From an uncultured Dorea sp. (GTDB lineage: Bacteria; Bacillota; Clostridia; Lachnospirales; Lachnospiraceae), in the NCBI GenBank assembly GCA_910584615.1, contig CAJUAM010000046.1, positions 1-21,026 on the forward strand: 21,026 bases of DNA, written 5' to 3'. Each line of letters starts with the position of its first letter. The first letter of the stretch is position 1. Below are positions 1 to 6,717 of this stretch, piece by piece. The notes under the pieces are model-generated. The model had not been told where the DNA came from, did not search any database, and was given only the letters and a program-made list of their open reading frames with translations. A program made the position numbers and the translations under genes.

Positions 1-11
1 CCTCTTTTCAT
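1..11 (-). CDS. rplA: 50S ribosomal protein L1, first codons only (partial)
   Basis: Only the start codon and the next two codons (Met-Lys-Arg) are inside the window; the gene continues beyond the left edge. The assignment rests on three things: position directly after rplK in the conserved L11-L1 order, a strong AAGGAGG ribosome binding site eight bases before the ATG, and an N-terminal Met-Lys-Arg that fits clostridial L1. L1 is the 23S rRNA stalk protein and, in bacteria where it has been studied, the translational repressor of its own operon. A candidate L1-binding hairpin lies immediately upstream at 27-53. The product identity is inferred from context rather than from protein sequence. 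Confidence 0.75.
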
Positions 12-26
12 CTAAATAACCTCCTT

Positions 27-53
27 GTGGTAATGTCGGGATAACCCTCCCAC
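27..53 (-). promoter_or_regulatory. L1-binding-site mimic before rplA (r-protein leader)
   Basis: Read on the minus strand the RNA is GUGG, GA, GGG, a UUAU loop, CCC, GACAUUA, CCAC. This folds into a GUGG/CCAC lower stem, an asymmetric internal loop (GA opposite seven bases) and an upper GGG/CCC stem. E. coli 23S rRNA has the same arrangement in its L1 site (GUGG-GA-GG...CC-GAC...UA-CCAC, from memory). The closing CCAC runs straight into the AAGGAGG ribosome binding site of rplA, so bound L1 would block translation initiation. The family role is known; binding here is inferred. Confidence 0.7.
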
Positions 54-71
54 TTTTCATGTTTTTACAGT

Positions 72-497
72 TTATTCTGTTACACTTACTCCCATAGAAC
101 GGCATGTTCCTTCGATCATGCTCATAGCTGCCTCAAGGCTTGCTGCATTAAGGTCTGGCATCTTGAGTTCTGCAATCTCCTGGATCTGAGCTTTCTTGAT
201 TGTAGCAACTTTCTTCTTATTCGGTGTACCTGAACCAGACTTAATCTTGCAGGCTTTTTTAATAAGAACTGGTGCCGGAGGAGTCTTTGTGATGAAGCTG
301 AAGCTTCTGTCACTGTAAACTGTAATAACTACAGGAATGATAAGATCACCCTGATCTGCGGTCCTAGCATTAAACTGCTTTGTAAATTCAACGATATTCA
401 CACCATGCTGACCAAGCGCAGGTCCAACCGGTGGTGCCGGAGTAGCTTTTCCGGCAGGAATCTGTAATTTAATATAACCTTGTACTTTTTTTGCCAT
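72..497 (-). CDS. rplK: 50S ribosomal protein L11
   Basis: Encodes 141 residues, the usual L11 length. The N-terminus MAKKVQGYIKLQIPAGKA followed by the proline-rich PAPPVGPALGQHGVNI stretch (about residues 20-38) is diagnostic; the C-terminal RNA-binding domain carries the SGSGTPNKKKVATI segment. L11 binds the GTPase-associated centre of 23S rRNA. The frame stays open upstream to 530, but the ATG at 497 is chosen because GGAGG lies at the right distance and the protein then starts as L11 does. It is 60 bases downstream of nusG and 60 upstream of rplA. The gap before it contains an L1-site mimic, so it is probably under L1 feedback. Confidence 0.98.
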   Translation of the reverse strand: MAKKVQGYIKLQIPAGKATPAPPVGPALGQHGVNIVEFTKQFNARTADQGDLIIPVVITVYSDRSFSFITKTPPAPVLIKKACKIKSGSGTPNKKKVATIKKAQIQEIAELKMPDLNAASLEAAMSMIEGTCRSMGVSVTE

Positions 498-512
498 TTC
501 AATTACCTCCTT

Positions 513-543
513 GTGGTGTTGGCGGAACAAATATTCCTCCCAC
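513..543 (-). promoter_or_regulatory. L1-binding-site mimic before rplK (r-protein leader)
   Basis: The minus-strand RNA reads GUGG, GA, GGAA, a UAUUUG loop, UUCC, GCCAACA, CCAC. It has the same architecture as the copy before rplA: four-pair GUGG/CCAC stem, GA opposite a seven-base strand, then an upper stem, here GGAA/UUCC. As in the other copy, CCAC is followed at once by AAGGAGG, the ribosome binding site of rplK. Upper stem and loop differ between the copies while pairing is kept, which argues for a selected structure. Binding by L1 is inferred from resemblance to the 23S rRNA site. Confidence 0.72.
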
Positions 544-557
544 TAAATTTGTTTTAA

Positions 558-1073
558 TTACATCTTTTTAACTTCTGCGAAACTGATTTCAACCGGCGTT
601 TCGCGGCCAAATAGCTCAACATTGATCGTCAGACTCTGTTTCTGTACATTCACTGACTGGACAACCCCAACCGTATCTACCCATGCACCGGCGATTACCC
701 GAACAGTATCTCCTTCTTCAAAGTCAACAACAATATTCTCCTGACGGATTCCCAAAGGCGCCATTTCTTCATCTGTAAGCGGCACCGGCTTAGATCCCGG
801 TCCCACAAAGCCCGTAACACCTCTGGTGTTTCTGACAACATACCATGTATCATCATTCATGATCATATGAATCAATACATATCCTGGGAACAGTTTTTTC
901 TGGGAGGCTTTCTCCACCCCGTTTTTAAGCTCCACTACTTCCTGCATAGGAACACGGACTTCAAGTATCTGTTCCTCCAGATGCCGGTTCTCAATTGTCT
1001 TATCAATGTTGGCCTTCACTTTGTTCTCATACCCTGAATAAGTATGAACTACATACCATTTTGCTTCTGACAT
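558..1073 (-). CDS. nusG: Transcription termination/antitermination factor NusG
   Basis: The 171-residue product has the NusG N-terminal (NGN) domain in about residues 4-110: KWYVVHTYSGYENKV at the start, FPGYVLIHM near the middle and WYVVRNTRGVTGFVG after it. A KOW domain follows at about 115-171 (GDTVRVIAGAW...). NusG rides on elongating RNA polymerase and affects pausing, Rho action and coupling to ribosomes. It starts 28 bases after secE and is followed by rplK, the normal arrangement. The ATG at 1073 has an AAAGG-type ribosome binding site. Length and motifs are ordinary for Firmicutes. Confidence 0.98.
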   Translation of the reverse strand: MSEAKWYVVHTYSGYENKVKANIDKTIENRHLEEQILEVRVPMQEVVELKNGVEKASQKKLFPGYVLIHMIMNDDTWYVVRNTRGVTGFVGPGSKPVPLTDEEMAPLGIRQENIVVDFEEGDTVRVIAGAWVDTVGVVQSVNVQKQSLTINVELFGRETPVEISFAEVKKM

Positions 1074-1101
1074 ATAATCACCTTTCCTGCATGCGGTTTA
1101 A

Positions 1102-1302
1102 TCAGCCCAGATTGACAAGGATATCAACTCCATGCTGGATCATAAAGTCAATCAGTGCAATGATCACTCCAAGCACAACGGACACAGATACCACTGCTGC
1201 CGTCTGTTTCGTGAGCTCTAACTTGTCTGGCCAGATAATCTTTTTAAACTCCTTGCTAAGACCTTTGAACCAGCTCTTCTTCTGAGTCGTCTTTCCGCTC
1301 AT
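1102..1302 (-). CDS. secE: Preprotein translocase subunit SecE
   Basis: A 66-residue single-span protein. Its N-terminal half is basic and amphipathic with the typical KGLSKEFKKIIWPDKLELTKQT segment split around the invariant IWP, and one membrane segment covers about residues 36-56. SecE clamps SecY in the Sec channel. The frame also offers a GTG at 1311, but AAAGGAG overlaps that codon; the ATG at 1302 lies eight bases after AAAGGAG and is taken as the start. It lies between rpmG and nusG as in most Firmicutes. The short single-span form is normal for Gram-positive SecE. Confidence 0.96.
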   Translation of the reverse strand: MSGKTTQKKSWFKGLSKEFKKIIWPDKLELTKQTAAVVSVSVVLGVIIALIDFMIQHGVDILVNLG

Positions 1303-1324
1303 GTCATTCACTCCTTTGCAACGC

Positions 1325-1474
1325 TTACTTCGTCTCTTTGTGCAATGTGTGTGACCTGCAGAACTTACAATATTTCTTCGTCTCCATGCGCGCCGGATGA
1401 GCTTTTTTATCCTTCGTCATGTTGTAGTTCCGCTGTTTGCATTCTGTACATTCCAATGTGATTCTTGTACGCAC
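1325..1474 (-). CDS. rpmG: 50S ribosomal protein L33, zinc-binding form
   Basis: A short gene of 49 codons with a GTG start. The translated product begins MRTRITLECTECKQRNY, continues NMTKDKKAHPARMETKKY and ends CKFCRSHTLHKETK. The two Cys pairs, C-x-x-C near residues 9-12 and C-x-x-C near 36-39, are the zinc-ribbon form of L33. The GTG at 1474 is preceded by GAGGTGG at a suitable distance. It is the first gene of the secE-nusG-rplK-rplA string, 22 bases before secE, the usual place for this L33 gene. Having four cysteines marks it as the zinc-dependent paralogue, which in Bacillus is contrasted with Zur-controlled Cys-free copies. Confidence 0.96.
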   Translation of the reverse strand: MRTRITLECTECKQRNYNMTKDKKAHPARMETKKYCKFCRSHTLHKETK

Positions 1475-1516
1475 AACTTCCACCTCGCTTTATACTTCTT
1501 TGTTAATGTGTTTCAT

Positions 1517-1535
1517 GGTAGCTTGCGAGGCTACC
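1517..1535 (-). other. Short hairpin in the rpmG upstream region
   Basis: GGTAGC and GCTACC form a perfect six-pair stem with a seven-base loop, 43 bases upstream of rpmG. It has no T-run on either strand and does not resemble a tRNA. It may be part of the leader of the ribosomal operon. I could not place a convincing -35/-10 promoter pair between it and rpmG. Confidence 0.35.
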
Positions 1536-1548
1536 CCGTTTTAGGCAT

Positions 1549-1615
1549 AAAAAAAAGACCTACTTCCATTCGCTCTGATAGAGTACCACACAAAGCGGAT
1601 AAAAGCAAGTCTTTT
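1549..1615 (-). terminator. Rho-independent terminator after the C39-like gene
   Basis: On the minus strand a long imperfect stem starts AAAAGACTTGCTTTTATCCGC and returns with GCGAATGGAAGTAGGTCTTT, including several G-U pairs. It runs into a tract of eight T. It lies 38 bases after the stop of the gene at 1653-2528 and separates it from the ribosomal operon. The 20-base loop can itself form a small CTCT/AGAG hairpin. Confidence 0.8.
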
Positions 1616-1652
1616 CACGGATTTTTCTATATTTTATGCTGCATTGGTCTGT

Positions 1653-2528
1653 TTATTTTCTGAACACCCATAGTTGTTTGATCTGTCCCGATATAGATCC
1701 AAAATCCCACATTTTTTCTGAATTCGCCTTACTGTTGGGATCATTTACTCTGATTTTTCCGTCCTCATAATCAACAAATACGATAAAATGCCCATCTGTT
1801 GTGAAATCTCCAGGCCCCATGACGGCCACAACCGGATTCTTTACTTTTAAGTTGTCGGCAATCCTTTTTTCGTCAAGCGGAATCTCTGTCACATCAAACC
1901 CCAGTCTCTCTCCCCCTTCTGAAAAAAGAGTCCATGACGTACCGCTCCCTTCGGCGGCATAGCCATTTTCAGTCGAAAAATCTGCCATCCATTTTGGATT
2001 CTTGGACATATCGCCGCTGAGATAAGCAGTTACCATAGATAAACATGTAGGACCGCATCCTGTAAGTCCCATCACATTGCCGGAATATTGATGATACCCC
2101 CATCTCTGGTCCCACTGCATGAACAGCGGCATAGAATTGCTGTCTTTATATCCGCTCAGATCTATCTTAGGATTCTCATCTTTTTTCAACGGATACTCCC
2201 ACACAAAATCCTTTGTCTCCGCATTCCTTTCATAAAGTTCTAAAAGTTCTGCAGGATAAGCATCCATAGTAATCCCTTTTTTTTCAGCAAATTTTTCAAT
2301 CGTTTCCGGTGAAGTCTTTTTAGGAACCGCAACCTCTTTTTCTTTAAACCCTCTAGAGACCAGAAAACCGGTCAGCAATATCACAAGCAGGGCCATCTCT
2401 AACCCGATCATTTTCATCTGCCTGATCTGTTTCTTTCTGCGCCTTATAGATGATCTTCCTCTTATTCTTCCTCTATATCCTCTATCGTCCCGCTGTCTGT
2501 ACCTGTTACTCGTTCCTTTGTATCTCAT
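1653..2528 (-). CDS. Membrane-anchored C39-like cysteine peptidase domain protein
   Basis: The 291-residue product has an Arg/Lys-rich cytoplasmic tail (about residues 1-37), one membrane segment (about 42-58) and an extracellular domain. That domain has the C39-like signature: Cys158 in GLTGCGPTC, His247 in DGHFIVFVD and Asn262-Asp263 in RVNDPNS. The MPLFMQWDQRWG entry is typical of the peptidase_C39_2 family. Such proteins are usually uncharacterised surface or secreted proteases. The ATG at 2528 is chosen over one seven codons upstream because AAGGGGAG lies seven bases before it. It stands alone between two terminators, so it is probably monocistronic. No bacteriocin-type ABC partner is adjacent, so a peptide-export role is not supported. 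Confidence 0.88.
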   Translation of the reverse strand: MRYKGTSNRYRQRDDRGYRGRIRGRSSIRRRKKQIRQMKMIGLEMALLVILLTGFLVSRGFKEKEVAVPKKTSPETIEKFAEKKGITMDAYPAELLELYERNAETKDFVWEYPLKKDENPKIDLSGYKDSNSMPLFMQWDQRWGYHQYSGNVMGLTGCGPTCLSMVTAYLSGDMSKNPKWMADFSTENGYAAEGSGTSWTLFSEGGERLGFDVTEIPLDEKRIADNLKVKNPVVAVMGPGDFTTDGHFIVFVDYEDGKIRVNDPNSKANSEKMWDFGSISGQIKQLWVFRK

Positions 2529-2570
2529 CTGATTGCTCCCCTTTCTCAAGCATGCAAATTTCCAAAACTC

Positions 2571-2618
2571 AAAAAAGCTCCCTCTGTCTGTATAAAGTAT
2601 AACAGAAAACGAGCTTTT
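2571..2618 (-). terminator. Rho-independent terminator after the AEC carrier gene
   Basis: Minus-strand AAAAGCTC pairs with GAGCTTTT and CTGT with ACAG farther in; the stem ends in a run of six T. It lies 70 bases downstream of the stop at 2689 and would close the tryptophan-regulated operon. Confidence 0.7.
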
Positions 2619-2688
2619 CTTCTTTTAGATTTTTATAAAAAAACAGCATTTTTTCTTTAGAAACCTAAAATTTTTCTTAATTTTGCAT

Positions 2689-3603
2689 TCAAAACACAAT
2701 TGCTGATACAATCGGAATCGTAATAACTGACAGCACCGTTGTAAGAGCAACTCCCTTAGCTGCCAGTTCAAAATTTGAATCATACTGCTGCGCAAGCATT
2801 ACAACCATACTGGCAACCGGCGTCGCCAGCATGATCATACATACATGGCAAAGCAGCTCATTGTCAAGTATCCGGGCTACAAGCATAGTTCCTGCCACTG
2901 GGATCACCAGAAGCTTTACCGCCGTAAACAAAAGCAGTTTCATATCTGTAATCAGCTCCTTAAGTCTGATCCCGGTAAGAGAAATGCCAATCGCAAGCAT
3001 ACTGAGAGGCGCTGTAAGATTTCCAAATCCGCTGACTGCGCTCTTAAAAAACTGAGGCACCGGAACATCTCCGATATATAATATGACCGCAATACTTCCT
3101 GACACTACTCCTATATTCAGAATACTGCGCCACTGGAAATGTGTCTTCCTGCCGCTTTTTTGATTCACGATACTGATCCCGTATGTATATACCAGTATAT
3201 TAAAAGGCAGAGTAAAGACAGCCGCATACAAAAGCGCCTCATTTCCATAAGTTGCCGCAATCACCGGAAAGCCCATATAACCGATATTATTGAAAATCGT
3301 CATTAATTTGTATGTCCCTGCTTCCTCCTGTGAAACACGCAAGAGCCTCGGAGCGATCCACCCGAGAGTTATCAGTACCGCAAACATCGCCACAGCAAGC
3401 ACAGCTGCCTCCAAAAGCTTATCCGGCGCAATCCCCTTCTCCCCATTTACTGCAGAAGAAATAAGAAGTGCCGGATTGGCAATATTAATAACAAGCCACG
3501 ATATTGTCCTGCTGTTTTCCAGATCAAGCTTTTCTGCCTTTGCACAGCCATATCCTACTGCCATATAGACAAACAAAATGATCATCTGTTGTAAAAGTAA
3601 CAT
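2689..3603 (-). CDS. AEC-family (auxin efflux carrier-like) transporter
   Basis: A 304-residue, very hydrophobic protein with about ten predicted membrane segments. It has the N-terminal FVYMAVGYGCAKAEKLDLEN, the NPALLISS element after the second helix, and the C-terminal LATPVASMVVMLAQQYDSN with a final GVALTTVLSVIT, all typical of bacterial AEC carriers such as malate or amino-acid permeases. The substrate cannot be read from sequence. The ATG at 3603 is preferred over an in-frame TTG four codons upstream because GGGGGA sits between them. Only 27 bases separate it from the ATPase gene upstream, with no terminator, so it is likely cotranscribed with the T-box-controlled tryptophan ABC genes. 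That makes tryptophan or an indole derivative a reasonable but unproven substrate. Confidence 0.9.
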   Translation of the reverse strand: MLLLQQMIILFVYMAVGYGCAKAEKLDLENSRTISWLVINIANPALLISSAVNGEKGIAPDKLLEAAVLAVAMFAVLITLGWIAPRLLRVSQEEAGTYKLMTIFNNIGYMGFPVIAATYGNEALLYAAVFTLPFNILVYTYGISIVNQKSGRKTHFQWRSILNIGVVSGSIAVILYIGDVPVPQFFKSAVSGFGNLTAPLSMLAIGISLTGIRLKELITDMKLLLFTAVKLLVIPVAGTMLVARILDNELLCHVCMIMLATPVASMVVMLAQQYDSNFELAAKGVALTTVLSVITIPIVSAIVF

Positions 3604-3630
3604 ATCTTCCCCCAAAAGCCGGTATAATAC

Positions 3631-4404
3631 CTAATTTCCGCACTCTATGCTAATCTCGTTAAAAAGCTTTAGTACATCTTCCACACACAATTCTTTCTTT
3701 TCTTTTCCTGTTTTATCAAGAATCACATCACCCTGATGCATCATAAGCAGGCGGTTTCCATATTCTATGGCATATCTTAAGTTATGCGTCACCATGATCG
3801 TTGTAAGCTTCTTTTCCTTTACAATCTTATCCGTAAGCTCCATAATCATCTCCGCCGTCTTTGGGTCCAGCGCTGCCGTATGTTCATCCAGAATAAGGAA
3901 TTCTATCGGCGTCATAGTCGACATAAGGAGCGCCATAGCCTGTCTCTGTCCTCCGGAAAGTACACCCACCTTTGTATCCATCCGTTCCTCAAGGCCAAGA
4001 TCTAACTGTTTTAATTGTTCCTTATAGTAAGCGATGCGTGATTTATTTGTTCCTCTTGAAAGTCCATAAAACTTACCTTTATTATCAGCCAGCGACATAT
4101 TTTCAAGAATCGTCATAGATGGACAGGTCCCCATCGCCGGGTTCTGATACACGCGCCCGATTTTCACATTACGCTTATACTCCTTATCTCTCGTAATGTC
4201 CTTCCCGTTCATCAGGATCTGTCCGGATTCCGCCGCGATGCTTCCGCAGATAATGTTCAGCATAGAAGTTTTTCCAGAACCGTTGCTTCCGACAACAGAT
4301 ATAAAATCCCCTTTTTCTACATTCAGGTTAAAATCTTCAAACAGACACATCTCATTGACCGTGCCCGGATTATAGAATTTCTGAATATTCTTAAGCTCAA
4401 GCAT
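3631..4404 (-). CDS. ABC transporter ATPase, predicted tryptophan uptake (TrpZ-like)
   Basis: A 257-residue ATP-binding subunit with Walker A GSNGSGKTS at about residues 39-47, signature LSGGQRQA near 150, Walker B FLILDEHTAALD near 170 and the switch histidine in MVTHNLRYAIEYGNRL. It belongs to the group that pairs with ABC_sub_bind-type binding proteins. It would energise import through the adjacent permease. Its ATG lies inside the last codons of the permease gene (8-base overlap), so translation is probably coupled. The operon leader is a T-box with a tryptophan specifier, which points to tryptophan. I leave the symbol empty because trpZ is a predicted family name. Confidence 0.92.
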   Translation of the reverse strand: MLELKNIQKFYNPGTVNEMCLFEDFNLNVEKGDFISVVGSNGSGKTSMLNIICGSIAAESGQILMNGKDITRDKEYKRNVKIGRVYQNPAMGTCPSMTILENMSLADNKGKFYGLSRGTNKSRIAYYKEQLKQLDLGLEERMDTKVGVLSGGQRQAMALLMSTMTPIEFLILDEHTAALDPKTAEMIMELTDKIVKEKKLTTIMVTHNLRYAIEYGNRLLMMHQGDVILDKTGKEKKELCVEDVLKLFNEISIECGN

Positions 4405-5278
4405 TCTTATTCACCTTCGCCTTTCTTCCCATACTAATGATCAGGATGATCAAAAACAGCGCCGCTGTGATCAGTTTCATCGCCTGCGGCTCAAAATTCT
4501 TAAGCGCTAAAGCCACACAGCCTTTGTAAACGATCGAACCCGTCAATACGGCTGTCGTTGCCTTAAAAGTTCCTATTCTTTTGAACAGACTTGTTCCGAT
4601 GATCACACTTGCAAGGCCGATCACTATTGCTCCGGTTCCCATAGATATCTCAAACACCCTCTCCTCCTGCGCGAATATACACCCTGCCAGAGATACCAGG
4701 CCATTGGCGATTGCAAGGCCCAGAATTTTCACATTGCCCTGATCCTTCGCAAGAGCTGTCACAACTGCGTCATTATCTCCTGCCGCCCTCAGAAGATAAC
4801 CAGATTTTGTTTTTAAATACACATCCAGTAAGATCTTACAGATAACTGAAATCACTAAAATAATGACTACTGTAGTATATGGCGCGGCTTTCTGAGGAAT
4901 TGCACCGTTTAAAAATTCATTTTTAAAAATAGTCTCCTGCGAGAACAACGGAACATTCGCCGTTCCCGCAACATAAAGATTAATTGTCCACAACGCCGTC
5001 ATCATAATGATACCAGACAGCAGATCTCTTACCTTGCATTTCACATGAATGAGTCCCGTACAGATCCCCGCCAGCATTCCTGCCAGAAAAGAAACCAGCA
5101 GAGTAAGGTATGGATTCATCCCACGTATGATAAACGCTGCAGTAATCGCTGCTCCCAAAGGAAAGCTTCCGTCTACTGTAAGATCCGGGAAGTCCAGTAT
5201 CTTATATGTGATATATACTCCTAATGCCAGGATCCCATATATGAGTCCCTGCTCTGCTATTGATATGAAAAAATCCAT
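4397..5278 (-). CDS. ABC transporter permease, predicted tryptophan uptake (TrpY-like)
   Basis: A 293-residue protein with about eight or nine hydrophobic segments. The start MDFFISIAEQGLIYGILALG and the ILDFPDLTVDGSFPLGAA motif near residue 30 are typical of the permeases, related to branched-chain amino-acid permeases, that accompany ABC_sub_bind lipoproteins. GYLLRAAGDN near the middle resembles the coupling-loop region that contacts the ATPase. A GGGAGG ribosome binding site precedes the ATG at 5278. It is 19 bases after the binding-protein gene and overlaps the ATPase gene by 8 bases. Import of tryptophan is inferred from the T-box upstream. Confidence 0.9.
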   Translation of the reverse strand: MDFFISIAEQGLIYGILALGVYITYKILDFPDLTVDGSFPLGAAITAAFIIRGMNPYLTLLVSFLAGMLAGICTGLIHVKCKVRDLLSGIIMMTALWTINLYVAGTANVPLFSQETIFKNEFLNGAIPQKAAPYTTVVIILVISVICKILLDVYLKTKSGYLLRAAGDNDAVVTALAKDQGNVKILGLAIANGLVSLAGCIFAQEERVFEISMGTGAIVIGLASVIIGTSLFKRIGTFKATTAVLTGSIVYKGCVALALKNFEPQAMKLITAALFLIILIISMGRKAKVNKNA

Positions 5279-5297
5279 GAAATTGCCTCCCGCCTCT

Positions 5298-6317
5298 TTA
5301 TTCTGTTATTTCATCAAAACTTTCTACCGCAGTATCTTTAAGTTCCTGCGGCACTGTAACACCAAGATTCTCAGCCACTTTATAATTCACATAAAAACCC
5401 GGGTCAGTAATAAGTTCAAAATTCATCTCAGATGCCTTCTTTTCACCCTTTAGTACCTGTGCCGCCATCTTTCCTGTCTGCTTTCCTAATGCGATATAAT
5501 CAATACCCTCTGCCGCAAGACAGCCCATCTTTACCTGTTCAATCTCGCTCCCAAATACCGGAATCTTTTTAGCATCTGCCTTTTCAAGGATTGTAGGGAG
5601 TGAGGCGACTACTGTATTATCTGTCAAATTGGTGATACAGTCCACCTTACTAAGGAGGTCATCTGCCGCAAGCGCTACATCCGCCGTAGCCGTAATCCCT
5701 TTTTCCACTAATTCAAATCCATACTTTCCTGCCAGTGAATCATATTCTTTTATCGCGGAAACAGAGTTTGCCTCGCTTGTTGTATACATGATCCCCAGCT
5801 TCTGTGCCTCTGGAAGGATTTGGCGCATCATCTGAAGCTGCGCCTCTATGGGAAGCTTATCGGATGTACCTGTAACTTCCCCTGCCGGAGTCCCGTCTTT
5901 ACCGGCAAGCTCTGCACTGACCGGATCTGTTACCGCAGTATAGATAACTGGAATTCCCGCATCCATTGCCGCATTATATGCGCTCTGTGCCGTCGGTGTG
6001 GCAATCGCGCAGATCATATCCACCTTATCAGACACAAAACTTCCGGATATCTGTCCTGCCATCCCCATATCAGCCGACGCATTTTTAAGATCGACTGTCA
6101 GATTGTCGCCTTCCTTGATCCCTGATTCTTCAAGTCCTGCCAGAAAACCATCCCGGCAGTTGTCAAGTGAGCCATGCTCTGCAAACTGGGAAATACCGAT
6201 TCTGTAACTTTTCTTATCGGCAGCCCCCGAGTCAGAAGTAGCGCTGCCTGCACATCCTGCTGCCATTACTGCTGTCATTGTTACTGTTAATAATCCTGCT
6301 AATAATTTGTTTTTCAT
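5298..6317 (-). CDS. ABC transporter substrate-binding lipoprotein, predicted tryptophan-binding (TrpX-like)
   Basis: The 339-residue product has a lipoprotein signal: basic MKNK, a hydrophobic stretch, then Cys22 in AVMAAGC. The mature part is an ABC_sub_bind-type bilobed binding protein (YRIGISQFAEHGSLDNCRDGF at the start of lobe 1, IATPTAQSAYNAA and IPVIYTAVTDP in the cleft region, IPVFGSEIEQVKMG in lobe 2, ALGKQTGKMAAQVLKG near the end). The frame is open up to 6416, but that part lies in the T-box terminator. The ATG at 6317 follows AAAAAGGAG and starts a proper signal peptide. It captures substrate outside the membrane for the permease and ATPase encoded downstream. Tryptophan is inferred from the UGG specifier of the leader. 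Confidence 0.93.
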   Translation of the reverse strand: MKNKLLAGLLTVTMTAVMAAGCAGSATSDSGAADKKSYRIGISQFAEHGSLDNCRDGFLAGLEESGIKEGDNLTVDLKNASADMGMAGQISGSFVSDKVDMICAIATPTAQSAYNAAMDAGIPVIYTAVTDPVSAELAGKDGTPAGEVTGTSDKLPIEAQLQMMRQILPEAQKLGIMYTTSEANSVSAIKEYDSLAGKYGFELVEKGITATADVALAADDLLSKVDCITNLTDNTVVASLPTILEKADAKKIPVFGSEIEQVKMGCLAAEGIDYIALGKQTGKMAAQVLKGEKKASEMNFELITDPGFYVNYKVAENLGVTVPQELKDTAVESFDEITE

Positions 6318-6401
6318 AGTTCTGTTCTCCTTTTTCTTCATATTTTTGTTGTTAGGAGAGAATATCTTATGGAAGCGGCTGCCGCAGTCTCTGCCACACG
6401 C

Positions 6402-6435
6402 AAAAAACCGCCCCAAACCTTACGGTTTGAGACGG
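6402..6435 (-). terminator. T-box terminator hairpin
   Basis: Minus-strand CCGTCTCAAACC pairs over all 12 positions, with two G-U pairs, with GGTTTGGGGCGG around a GTAA loop and is followed by six T. It starts about 20 bases after the T-box sequence, as expected for the terminator that competes with the antiterminator. Confidence 0.93.
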
Positions 6436-6681
6436 TAATATAATACTATATTATCGCGGTACCACTCAAATTGACATAATGTCCACTCTCTCATGTACTA
6501 ACATACACTCCTGATTGATAACGGGTTCGGTTCCCGGCATACTATACTCTCCTGTTCGATTTCCGTATGCCCTCGAAAGTCCATTCATCTATCTGCTCCA
6601 TACGGCAATCCCACCACCTGCCGCTCTCTGTGATTTCACTTAACAGACTACTACTCTTTCTCAACGGTTTCTAATATTTAT
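6402..6681 (-). ncRNA. Tryptophan T-box riboswitch leader
   Basis: The minus-strand leader contains the conserved T-box GAGTGGTACCGCG (6455-6467), a stem I with the AGAGAG element and the GGTGGTGGGAT distal loop near 6610-6630, and a specifier-loop context GATGAATGGACTTTCGAGG. The codon in specifier position is UGG at 6581-6583, so it should bind tRNA-Trp. When uncharged tRNA-Trp accumulates, antitermination would switch on the downstream transporter genes. The T-box bulge reads UGGU, able to pair with a tRNA acceptor end. The T-box mechanism is established; the tryptophan assignment is by-eye reading of the specifier and agrees with the TrpXYZ-type genes downstream. Confidence 0.93.
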
Positions 6682-6688
6682 GATATTC

Positions 6689-6717
6689 ACTTTAATCTAA
6701 TAATGTGTATTTGTCAA
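6689..6717 (-). promoter_or_regulatory. Promoter of the T-box operon
   Basis: TTGACA (6712-6717) and TAAAGT (6689-6694) with a 17-base spacer on the minus strand; transcription would start near 6681, just before T-box stem I. The -35 hexamer contains the TGA stop codon of the upstream gene. Confidence 0.75.

Noticed and set aside
1570..1605. Possible extended -10 promoter (TTGCTT, 17 bases, TGG-TACTCT, minus strand) for the ribosomal operon
   Set aside because: It lies inside the terminator stem-loop of the upstream gene and matches the -10 consensus poorly; no independent support.
3621..3631. Palindrome GGTAT-A-ATACC between the ATPase and AEC genes
   Set aside because: Only five-base arms, no nearby promoter and partly coding; too short to call an operator.
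6317..6416. N-terminal extension of the binding lipoprotein up to 6416
   Set aside because: It would start inside the T-box terminator, lacks a ribosome binding site and would bury the lipoprotein signal peptide.
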